A stretch of DNA of 64,000 bases, from the NCBI RefSeq assembly GCF_001189295.1, contig NZ_CP012159.1, positions 7,929,001 to 7,993,000 of the forward strand. Direction: 5' to 3'. A program made the translations under genes and the position numbers. Under the pieces are notes generated by a model, which was not told where the DNA came from, did not search any database, and saw nothing but the letters and a program-made list of their open reading frames with translations. This DNA comes from Chondromyces crocatus. GTDB lineage: Bacteria > Myxococcota_A > Polyangia > Polyangiales > Polyangiaceae. This document shows, in pieces, positions 25,101-32,603 of the stretch. Numbering within the stretch: position 1 is the first letter of the stretch; every line of letters begins with the position of its first letter.

Positions 25101-25423
25101 CAGTACACGTCGGTCCCGTCCTCGAAGACCACCGTCACCTGCGACAGCCCGTACCGCGACAGGGAGCGCACCTGCTCCACCTTCGGCAGCCCGCCCATCG
25201 CCCACTCGATCGGGAACGTGATCCGCCGCTCGACCTCCACCGGCGACAGCGCCTCGACCGGCGTGTTGATCTGCACCTGGACGCTGGTGATGTCCGGCAC
25301 CGCGTCGATCGGCAGCCGCCGGAAGTTGTAGACGCCGAAGGCGCCCACCGCGAGCGTCAGGATGAGCACCGCCCAGCGCTGGCGGACCGAGAACTCCAGC
25401 AGCTTGCCCAGCAGGGTGAACAC
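22169..25423 (-). CDS. czcA: heavy-metal efflux RND transporter, CzcA family
   Basis: A 1084-residue inner-membrane proton-driven pump subunit. The N-terminus (FSVRQRWAVLILTLAVGAFG, then RLPIDAVPDITSVQVQI) and the TM4 signature DFGLIVDGSVIIVEN (about residue 405) place it in the heavy-metal (HME) RND group with the divalent-cation type of motif, rather than the Cu/Ag type that carries Asp-Ala-Ala. A Gly/Ala/Ser-rich stretch of about 45 residues (from PARGRDEGAA to ALAPERRANR) is inserted in the second periplasmic part. It is the third gene of a czcCBA operon, 10 bp after the adaptor gene. Zn, Co, Cd or Ni are plausible substrates. Confidence 0.93.
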   Translation of the reverse strand: MFTLLGKLLEFSVRQRWAVLILTLAVGAFGVYNFRRLPIDAVPDITSVQVQINTPVEALSPVEVERRITFPIEWAMGGLPKVEQVRSLSRYGLSQVTVVFEDGTDVYWARQLVSERLAAAKAALPPGRIEPQIGPIATGLGEIYMWSVEAKEGALRPDGEPYTLTDLRTLQDWVVRPQLRTVPGVTEINAIGGYERLFQVAPDPAKLLSYGLSFRDVLEALAANNANAGGGYIEHKGEQYLIRATGLVEGEDDIREIVVGHKDGVPIRILDVAEVGVGQDLRTGAATENGREAVIGTAIMLLGENSRVVSKRVDARVAEVNRSLPEGVFVKTLYDRTYLVEATLGTVTRSLLEGAGLVILVLVLLLGNVRAAVIAAMVIPFAMLIAVSGMVAGGVSGNLMSLGALDFGLIVDGSVIIVENCVRRFAEEQHRLGRVLTREERLRLAYDASREVRRATLFGELIIAVVYLPILTLTGIEGKMFRPMAATVVLALGGATILSMTFIPALVAIVLRGKITEREGPGLRWLTKAYGRVLDRLVGCPRLVVGSAVVLLAAAGLLSTRLGSEFAPKLSEGALAIQPARIPSISLTQSLSMQMQLERTLLEQFPDEVSSVFARTGTAEVATDPMGPNVSDTYVMLKPREGWKRATTQAELAEAMEGVLAGLPGQNYELSQPIELRFNELTSGVRGDVAVKVFGEDLDVLVREAQRVSAVLATVPGVADLKVEQVTGLPVLTIDVNRRAVARYGINVADVQEIVEAAVGGVSAGEVFEGDRRFELVLRLPDAIRRDLGALENLPVPLPARGRDEGAASMASGGGLASAAGGTASALAPERRANRPAFVPLGALATIKLEEGPNQVSHENGKRRVVVQCNVRGRDLGGFVAEAQERLEAEVKLPPGYWIAWGGQFEHLLTARARLLLVVPAALGLIFGLLYLSFGTVKNALLIFTGVPLALTGGVLALWIRGLPISIAAAIGFIALSGVAVLNGLVMVTFIENTRRRGVMLDDAVHRGSVARLRAVLMTALVAALGFVPMALATGTGSEVQRPLATVVIGGIVSSTTLTLLVLPVLYRVFHRDEVTEEGVRDPA

Positions 25424-25433
25424 CGCGCCTCCG

Positions 25434-26717
25434 TCAGTGCTCGTGCGCGGCCCCGGACTTCCCGAGATCGGCCTTGAGAACGAAGCTGTTCTTGCTCGCG
25501 TAGCGTTCCCCCGCCGCGATCCCGGAGCGCACCTCGACCACCGCGTTCCCCTCGACCGTCCCGCGCCTCCCGAGGCGCACCGGGCGCACCTGGAACGCCT
25601 CGCCTTCTTGCACGAACACCACGTCCTTGCCCTCCAGCCGCTGCACGGCGTCGTCCAGCACCGTCACCGCGACCTCTGCCTCGCTCACCACGATGTCCGC
25701 CGTCGCGAACAACCCGGGCCGCCACGCTGGCCCCGGGTTCATCAGCACCACCCGCGCGATCGACGAACGCGTCTGCTCGTCGGCCACCTGGCTCAGGTAG
25801 GTGATCTTCCCCTCCGCCCGCTGCTCGATCCCCTCCGCGCGCACCCGCGCCACCTGCCCCGGATGCACCTGCGCGAGATCCTTCGCGTACACCGTCACGT
25901 TCACCCAGATCGTCGACAGATCGGCCACCGTGAACGCCCGCGTCTCGCCCCCGAGCACCTCGCCCACCGTCGCGTGCCGCTCGATGATCGTCCCGTCGAG
26001 CGGCGCCACCAGCGCGTAGCCCCCCTCCTTCGAGCCGCCCCCTGATCCCACCGCGAGCTTCTGCGTCGCGCTCCGGTGCTCGATCCGCGCCTCGGCGAGG
26101 GCCTGCTTCGCCGAGAGGTACTCCTTCTCCGACGTCACCTTCTCCTGCCAGAGCGCCTCCTGCCGCCGGAAGCTCGTCTCTGCCAGCTCCAGCCGCTCCC
26201 GCGCCGTCAGCGCCTCGCGCTGCAGATCGGCCAGCTCCCGGCTGTCGAGCACCGCCAGCACCTCGCCCTTCTTCACCCGGTCGCCCAGGTTCCGCTTCAC
26301 CTCGCGCACCACCCCGCCCACGCGCGGCGTCACGTGCGCCACCGTGTCCGCATTCAGCGCCACCTCACCTGGCAGCGTGGCCGTCACTTCCACCTGCCCG
26401 GGCCCGGCCGCCGCCACCTCGATCCCGGCAGCAGCGAGCGCCTCGGCCGAGAGCACCACCCGCCCCTCGCCGTGCCCTTCCTCCTTGTCGCCGTGATCGT
26501 GGTCCTCGTGGCCGCGCCCCTCGCCGTGCCGGTGCTCGCCCTTGTCGTGATCGTGATCCCCGTGCCCGAAGAGGTCACCCCAGTGCGACGACTCCCCGTG
26601 CACCGCGTGCTCCACCAGCACGGTGATCCCCGCCGTCGCGCAGGCCAGCCCCAGCGCGCCTGCCACCAGCACGGCGATCCGACCTCGCGTCAGCTCGACC
26701 TTGTGTGTCGCGCTCAT
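25434..26717 (-). CDS. czcB: RND efflux periplasmic adaptor, CzcB family, with His-rich N-terminus
   Basis: A 427-residue membrane-fusion protein linking the pump to the outer-membrane channel. After one N-terminal membrane segment (IAVLVAGALGLACATAGITV) comes a His/Asp/Glu-rich segment of about 45 residues (GHGDHDHDKGEHRHGEG and similar) suited to metal binding. Then follow the lipoyl-like halves (VTPRVGGVVREVKRNLGDRVKKG and APLDGTIIERHATVGEV), a helical hairpin (LTARERLELAETSFRRQEAL) and beta-barrel parts. The ATG at 26717 overlaps the czcC stop by four bases. The C-terminus ends in His-Glu-His. Confidence 0.92.
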   Translation of the reverse strand: MSATHKVELTRGRIAVLVAGALGLACATAGITVLVEHAVHGESSHWGDLFGHGDHDHDKGEHRHGEGRGHEDHDHGDKEEGHGEGRVVLSAEALAAAGIEVAAAGPGQVEVTATLPGEVALNADTVAHVTPRVGGVVREVKRNLGDRVKKGEVLAVLDSRELADLQREALTARERLELAETSFRRQEALWQEKVTSEKEYLSAKQALAEARIEHRSATQKLAVGSGGGSKEGGYALVAPLDGTIIERHATVGEVLGGETRAFTVADLSTIWVNVTVYAKDLAQVHPGQVARVRAEGIEQRAEGKITYLSQVADEQTRSSIARVVLMNPGPAWRPGLFATADIVVSEAEVAVTVLDDAVQRLEGKDVVFVQEGEAFQVRPVRLGRRGTVEGNAVVEVRSGIAAGERYASKNSFVLKADLGKSGAAHEH

Positions 26718-28012
26718 CGCGGCACCCTCCCCGACAGCACGAAGAGCTCGATCTTCGCGTTTGCGTGCGCATGCTCGGCCTGGAGCAACGCAAGCTGCGC
26801 GTCGAGCGCCTCGCGACGCACCAGCAGCGCGCTGTACGTATCGCTCTCGCCCAGCTCGAAGGAGCGCTGCGCCAGTGCCGCGGCCCGCTTCGCCAGCTCT
26901 GCCACCTCGGCCAGCGCCTCGAGCGCCGCCCGCGTCGACGTGTACCGCGCGTGGAGCTGCCGGATCTGCCCCGTGGCCTCGGCGCGTGTCGCCCCGAGCT
27001 GCGCGTCGGCCACCCCGACCTCGGCCGCGGCAGCCGCGGCTGCCGAGCGGTTCGCGTTCAACATCGGCAGCGGCGCCGCGATCCCGAGCATCCCGATGTG
27101 CGCCCCCTCGTCCAGCTCGTACTGCGCCGACACGCTCAGCGTCGGCCACCGTGCCGCCCGCTCACGCACCACCTTCGCCTTCGCCGACGCGAGCTGCGCC
27201 ACGGCCGCCCGCACGTCCGTCCGCTCCCCGGCTTCCTGCAGCAGCGTCGCCAGCGACGGCGCCTCGCCACCGGGCACGAGCGGCCCTTCCACCCCGGGAG
27301 GCAGCGCCTCCAGACCGAGCAGCGCCACGAGCACCGCCAGATCCGCGTCACGCGCCCCCTCCACCGTCACCGCCGCCGCCGCCTCACGGGCCGCTTGAAG
27401 CGTCGCCAGCGCCGCATCCGTCTCCCGGATCTCGCCCGCCGCCCGCCGCCGCTCCACCGTCGTCAACAGCCCCCGCGCCAGATCACGGCGCGCCCTCGCC
27501 AGCACCAGCTCCTGCTCGTCCCGCACCACCTGTGCGTGCTGCAGCAGCGCTGCCAGCAGCACCCGCCGCCCCGTGTCCGCGCCCATCGCCTCCGCCGCTC
27601 GGAGCGCCTCTTCGGCCGCGTCGATGCGCGCGCTCTGCTGCCCCCCGAGATCGAACGGAAACGCGAAGCTCGCCTGCGCCGCCGGCGGCGGACGCCCGTC
27701 CCGGTTCACCCGCAGCCCCCCGGCCACGGCCACCACCGGATTGCTCAGCGAGAACACCCCTGCGGCCCCCCGCTCCGCACGCGCCACCCCCACCTCGGCC
27801 CCTGCCCTCCGGGCCGTTGGCGCCACGCGCGCGAGTTCCACCACCCGGGCCCGCGTCAACGGCTCTGCCGCCTCCACGGAAGCCGGCGTCCCCACCAGCC
27901 AGAGGACGCCCAGCACCAGCGACGCCACGGCCCACCGCGTCACACGACGAAGGCGACCAGACGGAAAGCCCCCCGAGGGGTGGCCAGCGGAACGGCAGAT
28001 GCGACCGGACAT
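26714..28012 (-). CDS. czcC: outer-membrane efflux channel, TolC/CzcC family
   Basis: A 432-residue protein, first gene of the czcCBA operon. The signal peptide (VTRWAVASLVLGVLWLVG to SVEAAEP) precedes an alpha-helical, Ala-rich protein with two related halves of long coiled helices, as in the TolC fold (LSNPVVAVAGGLRVN, FPFDLGGQQSARIDAAEEAL, SFELGESDTYSALLVRREAL). The ATG at 28012 is chosen for the signal peptide position; the frame remains open to 28201 and no strong ribosome site decides. Translation is coupled to czcB by a four-base overlap. Confidence 0.87.
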   Translation of the reverse strand: MSGRICRSAGHPSGGFPSGRLRRVTRWAVASLVLGVLWLVGTPASVEAAEPLTRARVVELARVAPTARRAGAEVGVARAERGAAGVFSLSNPVVAVAGGLRVNRDGRPPPAAQASFAFPFDLGGQQSARIDAAEEALRAAEAMGADTGRRVLLAALLQHAQVVRDEQELVLARARRDLARGLLTTVERRRAAGEIRETDAALATLQAAREAAAAVTVEGARDADLAVLVALLGLEALPPGVEGPLVPGGEAPSLATLLQEAGERTDVRAAVAQLASAKAKVVRERAARWPTLSVSAQYELDEGAHIGMLGIAAPLPMLNANRSAAAAAAAEVGVADAQLGATRAEATGQIRQLHARYTSTRAALEALAEVAELAKRAAALAQRSFELGESDTYSALLVRREALDAQLALLQAEHAHANAKIELFVLSGRVPR

Positions 28013-28214
28013 ACGAACAGAACCCCAGCGCTCGAGCGCCTGCACCTCGGCCCGCTCCCCTGGGAGCCTGGCCAACCCTTCCCGGATGCTCCCTGCCTCG
28101 ACCCGCGAACGGCGGAAAACCCGGGAGATTTCAACCACTGGCCATGGAGCGGGAGCCACCCGGCCCCGAGGAGGGGGATGACCGTTGTGCCCTCGCCCCA
28201 TGCGACCACCTCAT

Positions 28215-28244
28215 TGATACAACAGTTTCACAAGTGTTACATCG
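28215..28244. promoter_or_regulatory. imperfect dyad in czcC/ICMT-like divergent region
   Basis: TGATACAACA and TGTTACATCG, separated by 10 bp, are inverted copies matching at 7 of 10 positions. The stretch is AT-rich against its surroundings and lies just upstream of the plus-strand gene at 28256, about 200 bp from czcC. It could be an operator shared by the two transcripts. Confidence 0.35.
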
Positions 28245-28255
28245 TCTTCGACATC

Positions 28256-28876
28256 ATGTCCATCGAAGCGCGCAACCGTGCCCTCCTGGTCCTCCTCCTC
28301 GTCGTCCTCTCCCTTCTGCTCACCTTCGGCGTGCGCACCTGGCTGCACCTCCGCGACACCGGGTCCACCGGCTTCCGCGGCATCTCCGGCCGACCGGGCT
28401 CGCTCCCCTGGATCGGCGGCGTGAGCTTCGCCCTCGCGCTCGCCTGCACCGTGCTCGCTCCGCTCCTGGTCTGGCTCGGCGTCGATCGCTGGCTCTTCCT
28501 GCCGCAGGCAGCGCTCGACATCGTCGGCACGATCGCCGCCTTGCTCGGCGTCGCTGGCATCGCCTGGTCTCAGAACGCCATGGGGCGCTCCTGGCGCGTC
28601 GGCGTGGACGGCGCCGAGCGCACCACGCTCGTCCTCGAAGGCCCGTTCCGCGCCGTGAGGAACCCCGTCTTCAGCTTCCTCGTCCTCGGCTCGCTCGGCC
28701 TTTTGCTCGTCCTGCCGACCTTCACCTCGCTCGCTGCGCTCGCGCTGCTCGTGCTGGCGATCGAGCTGCAGGTCCGCATCATCGAGGAGCCGTACCTCCG
28801 CACGACACACGGCGACACCTACACCGACTACAGTCGCCGCACGGGTCGTTTCGTACCGTGGATCGGCCGCGATTGA
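28256..28876 (+). CDS. isoprenylcysteine carboxyl methyltransferase (ICMT)-like membrane protein
   Basis: A 206-residue integral membrane protein with about five hydrophobic segments. The C-terminal half has the ICMT/phospholipid-methyltransferase-like signature: GPFRAVRNPVFSFLVLGSLG, followed by EEPYLRTTHGDTYTDYSRRTGRFVPW, the family's SAM-binding end. Substrates of the bacterial members are mostly unknown; prenylated proteins are not expected. Genes of this type are often next to metal-efflux genes, as here, where it is divergent from czcCBA. The ATG at 28256 is used. Confidence 0.85.
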   Translation: MSIEARNRALLVLLLVVLSLLLTFGVRTWLHLRDTGSTGFRGISGRPGSLPWIGGVSFALALACTVLAPLLVWLGVDRWLFLPQAALDIVGTIAALLGVAGIAWSQNAMGRSWRVGVDGAERTTLVLEGPFRAVRNPVFSFLVLGSLGLLLVLPTFTSLAALALLVLAIELQVRIIEEPYLRTTHGDTYTDYSRRTGRFVPWIGRD

Positions 28877-29014
28877 CGCCACGACGCGCACGTCACGCAC
28901 CGCATCGCTCCAACACACGAAGACGGCGCATCACACACACCGTCACCCTCCACGCGCCCACCCGTCACCAAAGAGTCTTACCCGCACGCGCCTCCGTCCG
29001 TTACGATCGGGACG

Positions 29015-29878
29015 ATGCTCTTCAACCGCAGGTCCTCGCCGCCGGGGATGCCGAAGCTCACCTTCGGCCTCGTCCCTGCCACCGATGACGCCTGCACCCG
29101 ACTGCACCTCGCCGACTTCTGTGCGCTGCTCGGTGAGCTGGTCGGAGGCGTCATTTCCCCGCACCGCGCTCCGTCGCCTGGAGCGCTCGCCTCGGCCGTC
29201 GCCTCGGGCCGGGTCAACGTCGCCTGGCTCTCGCCGACCCTCATGGTGAAGAGCCCTGGCCTCGCCCCGGTCGTGCCGCTGGTCAGCTCCGTCCGCGCCG
29301 GCTCGCCGCTCTATCACGCCGCCCTCTTCGTCGACGAGGCTTCGCCCATCACCGCCGTCGAGCAGCTCACCGGCGCGCGCGCTGCGTGGGTCGCCCCGAG
29401 CAGCGCCAGCGGCTACCTCTTCCCGCGCGCAGCCCTGCGCCGACGCGGCTTCGATCCGCGCAGCTTGTTCTCGACCGAGACCTTCCACAACACCCACGGC
29501 AAGGTCGCCGAAGCCGTGCTCCACGGCCACGCCGACGTCGGCGCCACCTTCGCCGTCTACGAGGACGGAGAGTCCTCGCACGGCATGCTCCGCGCGGGCT
29601 TCCTCGACGTCGTCCCCGGCCGGAGGGGCCGCGTGCTCGACGTCGCCGGCCCCATCCCCGCCGATCTCATCGCCAGCCTGCCCGACGTCCCGATCTTCGC
29701 CCGCTCGGCGCTCACCGTCTCGCTCCAGCGCATCGCCGATCACCCGGAAGCCCGCGAGCCACTCCGCTCGCTGTTCGGCGTCGAGCGCTTCGCTCCGTTC
29801 GCAGCGGCCGGCGCACGCGCCTTGCGCACCCTCGTCGACTTCGGCCGCGAACCTGCGACCGCCGCCTCCTACGGCTGA
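29015..29878 (+). CDS. PhnD-like (phosphate/phosphonate ABC-type) substrate-binding protein
   Basis: A 287-residue protein resembling the periplasmic binding fold of PhnD-type proteins: LTFGLVPATDD opening, ALASAVASGRVNVAWLSPTL (the family usually has a similar DVAWL/F element), SPLYHAALFVDEASPI, and ASGYLFPRAALRRRGFDP with FSTETFHNTHGKVAEAVLHGHADVGAT. No signal peptide or lipobox is visible at either Met1 or Met12, so it may be cytoplasmic. No ABC permease or ATPase gene is nearby. An intracellular sensor role is possible; the ligand is unknown. Confidence 0.78.
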   Translation: MLFNRRSSPPGMPKLTFGLVPATDDACTRLHLADFCALLGELVGGVISPHRAPSPGALASAVASGRVNVAWLSPTLMVKSPGLAPVVPLVSSVRAGSPLYHAALFVDEASPITAVEQLTGARAAWVAPSSASGYLFPRAALRRRGFDPRSLFSTETFHNTHGKVAEAVLHGHADVGATFAVYEDGESSHGMLRAGFLDVVPGRRGRVLDVAGPIPADLIASLPDVPIFARSALTVSLQRIADHPEAREPLRSLFGVERFAPFAAAGARALRTLVDFGREPATAASYG

Positions 29879-29894
29879 GACCAGCACCATCGGC

Positions 29895-29914
29895 CAGGGG
29901 CCTGTCGGCCCCTG
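29895..29914 (+). terminator. GC hairpin after PhnD-like gene
   Basis: CAGGGGCC and GGCCCCTG form a perfect eight-base-pair stem around TGTC, 16 bp after the stop codon. No T run follows, so Rho-independent termination is only possible. Confidence 0.45.
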
Positions 29915-30021
29915 CGCTCCCACGGCTCGCACTCTTTGCGCACCTCGACGGCGCCGCGTGTCGCGTCGCACGCCGTCATCGCGACCCGAGCTGGTACCCT
30001 GCGACCAGGGAGGTCGACACC

Positions 30022-31440
30022 ATGGTCTCGGAGCAGTGCGATGTCGTCGTCGTCGGCGCGGGCCTATCGGGCATGTGCGCCGCCCGCAAGCTCACCCGGC
30101 GTGGCCGCCAGGTGGTCGTGCTCGAAGCCCAGGACCGCACCGGCGGCCGCGTCTGCCACGAAGAGGTCGAGATCGACGGCCACCACCACAGCTTCGATCT
30201 CGGCGCCGCCTACCTCGGCACCAACCAGACCGCCCTCATCCAGCTCTGCACCGAGCTTGGTCTCTGCATGGACTTCGACGACCCCAGCGCCGACGTCATC
30301 CCCGTCCGCGCCGAGGGCGAAGCCGTCTACTACCTCAACGGCAAGCGCGTCCTCGAAGACCCCGAGGCCACCCTCCCCTGGGCCGCCTTCAACCCCATCT
30401 CCCTCTTCGGCATCTGGCGGATGCAGCTCCGCCTCGACCGCTTCATCCAGGTGATGAAGAACCACATCCACGACCCGTGGAACGCGCCCAATGCCGAGCG
30501 CTGGGACGACTGGTCGGTCGAGGACTTCCTGAAGAGCGACGTCTTCTTCACCCGCATCGACGAAGACATGCTCCGCATCGGCGTCCGCGCCGTCTGGTCC
30601 GTCGAGCCCTCGGAGATCTCGTTCCTCTACTTCCTCTGGTACGCCGCCAGCGCCGGCGGCATCGACACCTTGCTCGACAACCAGGGCAAGGACGCCGCCC
30701 AGGGCTTCTACTTCCGCCACGGCGCCCACGACGTCTGTGACCGGCTCACCCGCGAGCTCGGACCCGCCGTGCGCCTGGGCCACCCCGTCCGCCGCATCGA
30801 GCAGGACCTCGAAGGCGTCACCATCACCACCCGGACCAACGACCGCCTCCGCGCCCGCCACGCCATCGTCGCCGTGAGCCCCTCCGTCTCGTCGCGCATC
30901 GAGTACGACCCGCCCCTCCGGCCCGATCGCACCCACCTCGTGCAGCGCAACCCCCTCGGCCGCACCGTCAAATGTTACGCCGTCTACGACGAGCCCTTCT
31001 GGCACGAGCGCTACTCCGGCCTGTCCATCGGCAACACCACCCCGCTCATCTGGACCATGGACTACACCGTCCCTCCCGGTCCTCCTGCGATCATGGCCTT
31101 CGTCGTCGCCGATCACGCCGACGCCCTCAGTGGCCGCCCCGCGCACGACATCGAGCGCACCGTCTGCACCGCGCTCGCCGAGACCTTCCAGGACGAGCGC
31201 TTCCGCTCCCCGCGCCGGTTCATCTACAAGGACTGGAGCGCCGACCCCTGGGCCTGGGGCGGCCCCACGGGGGTCTCCCCTCCTGGCGCCCTCACCGCCT
31301 TCGGCCGCGCCCTTCGCCGCCCCTTCGGCCGCATCCACTGGGCAGGCGCCGAGGCCGCCACCGTCTGGATGGGCTACCTCGACGGCGCCGTGAATGCCGG
31401 CCACGCCGCCGCCGATGGCATCCTCACGGCTGGCCCCTGA
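30022..31440 (+). CDS. flavin-dependent amine oxidase
   Basis: A 472-residue FAD enzyme. The N-terminal dinucleotide-binding motif VVVVGAGLSGMCAA is followed by VVVLEAQDRTGGR, the typical amine-oxidase continuation, and the C-terminal FAD motif is IHWAGAEAATVWMGYLDGAVNAG. The ATG at 30022 has AGGGAGG eight bases upstream. The family oxidises amines (monoamines, polyamines) to aldehydes with release of ammonia and hydrogen peroxide; the specific substrate cannot be read from sequence. No signal peptide is present. The next gene is convergent with only 17 bp between stops. Confidence 0.9.
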   Translation: MVSEQCDVVVVGAGLSGMCAARKLTRRGRQVVVLEAQDRTGGRVCHEEVEIDGHHHSFDLGAAYLGTNQTALIQLCTELGLCMDFDDPSADVIPVRAEGEAVYYLNGKRVLEDPEATLPWAAFNPISLFGIWRMQLRLDRFIQVMKNHIHDPWNAPNAERWDDWSVEDFLKSDVFFTRIDEDMLRIGVRAVWSVEPSEISFLYFLWYAASAGGIDTLLDNQGKDAAQGFYFRHGAHDVCDRLTRELGPAVRLGHPVRRIEQDLEGVTITTRTNDRLRARHAIVAVSPSVSSRIEYDPPLRPDRTHLVQRNPLGRTVKCYAVYDEPFWHERYSGLSIGNTTPLIWTMDYTVPPGPPAIMAFVVADHADALSGRPAHDIERTVCTALAETFQDERFRSPRRFIYKDWSADPWAWGGPTGVSPPGALTAFGRALRRPFGRIHWAGAEAATVWMGYLDGAVNAGHAAADGILTAGP

Positions 31441-31457
31441 CCCCGCTGGCCACGAAC

Positions 31458-32579
31458 TCAGCCCCTTCCCAGCGCCTCCTGTCCAGCGCGCGCATCTTCC
31501 CCACGCGCGCCCTCACCGCGCCCCTCCTCACCGCGCCCCTCCTCGCCGCGCCCCGCTGGCTCCCTGCGCACGTCCTCCTCGCACACCGCCGCCTCATCGC
31601 TCCCCTCGGCGTCACCAGGCTCACTCCCGCGCCCCATGGCCTCCGCGCCCGTCCCCTCCCCGCGCGCCGCCGCCTCTGCATCCGTCTCCTCACCGTGTGC
31701 CGCGAACCCCGCGCGCACCTCCTGCTCGAACGCAGCGCACAGCGCCCGCGCCTCCGCGTGACGCGCCGGGATCTCCTTCCTCGCCCGCCTCAGCGCGTCG
31801 AGCGTCTGCGCCTTCCCGGCGCGCGCCAGCAGCCGGTACGCCAGCGACCGGCCCGGCCCCGTCGCGATCACCGACAGCGTCGACGCCGACCACCCGAACG
31901 TCGGCCGCCGCCGCCCCAGCGTCGCCAGATCGGTCAGCGGCGTGCGCGTCAGCCACAGCGAAACGGCGAACAGGTACTCGTCGACCGTCACCCCCGTCAC
32001 CCCATCGAGCATCTCGGTGAGCGCCACCCGCCGCGCGTCCACGTTCACATTCCGCGCTTTCGGCCATGCCAGGAGACGCTTCGGCGCCGGCTGACCGCGG
32101 AAGCTCGCGCGGCCCGTCCACCACGACACCGTCGTGTCGGTGCGCACGCACTCCAGCACCCGCGCGAACGTCGCTTGCCGCGACAGCGCCGACTCCACCG
32201 TGCGCGGCGGCGGGATCCGCTCGCACAGCGCGATCACGCTCCCGAGGAGCGTGCGATACCGCCCTCGCGTCAGCGCCCCGCCCAGCTCGTGGTTCGTTAG
32301 CTGGAGCAGATCGTTCAGCGCCGCCGCCAGCGCCCAGTCATACGTCGACAGCTCCGGCAAGGTGTCCACCGGCGCGATCAACCGCGCCACCCGCACCCGC
32401 GCCACATCCATCTGCGAGCGCAGATCCTGGTCGAGCACGGTGCGCGCCCCGCCCACCTGCATCCCCAGCTCCACCCCGAAGGGCCTCACCGGCCGGATCG
32501 GCCCGCCCAGCACCAGCGGCGCGAGCACCTGGGCCGAGAGTTCCTGGAACCGCTCGGCGACGTAGCTGGGGTTCGCCAT
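31458..32579 (-). CDS. hypothetical protein with acidic/arginine repeat tail
   Basis: A 373-residue soluble protein that I do not recognise. The first 270 residues are mixed helix and strand, opening YVAERFQELSAQVLAPLVLGGP, with several Trp-containing segments (TVSWWTGRASFRG, AVSLWLTRTPLTD). The last 80 residues are low complexity, rich in Gly, Arg, Glu and Ala, with a repeated RGEEG unit. The DNA under this tail is a short tandem repeat (about 31500-31560). It is followed at 17 bp by the convergent amine oxidase. Confidence 0.7.
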   Translation of the reverse strand: MANPSYVAERFQELSAQVLAPLVLGGPIRPVRPFGVELGMQVGGARTVLDQDLRSQMDVARVRVARLIAPVDTLPELSTYDWALAAALNDLLQLTNHELGGALTRGRYRTLLGSVIALCERIPPPRTVESALSRQATFARVLECVRTDTTVSWWTGRASFRGQPAPKRLLAWPKARNVNVDARRVALTEMLDGVTGVTVDEYLFAVSLWLTRTPLTDLATLGRRRPTFGWSASTLSVIATGPGRSLAYRLLARAGKAQTLDALRRARKEIPARHAEARALCAAFEQEVRAGFAAHGEETDAEAAARGEGTGAEAMGRGSEPGDAEGSDEAAVCEEDVRREPAGRGEEGRGEEGRGEGARGEDARAGQEALGRG

Positions 32580-32603
32580 CTCGATCCTGCCGAGGATAGC
32601 CCT

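Noticed and set aside
22211-25477. A plus-strand frame of over 1000 codons opposite czcA
   Set aside because: Its sequence is His/Arg/Pro/Gln-rich without any family mark; the minus strand encodes a clear RND transporter.
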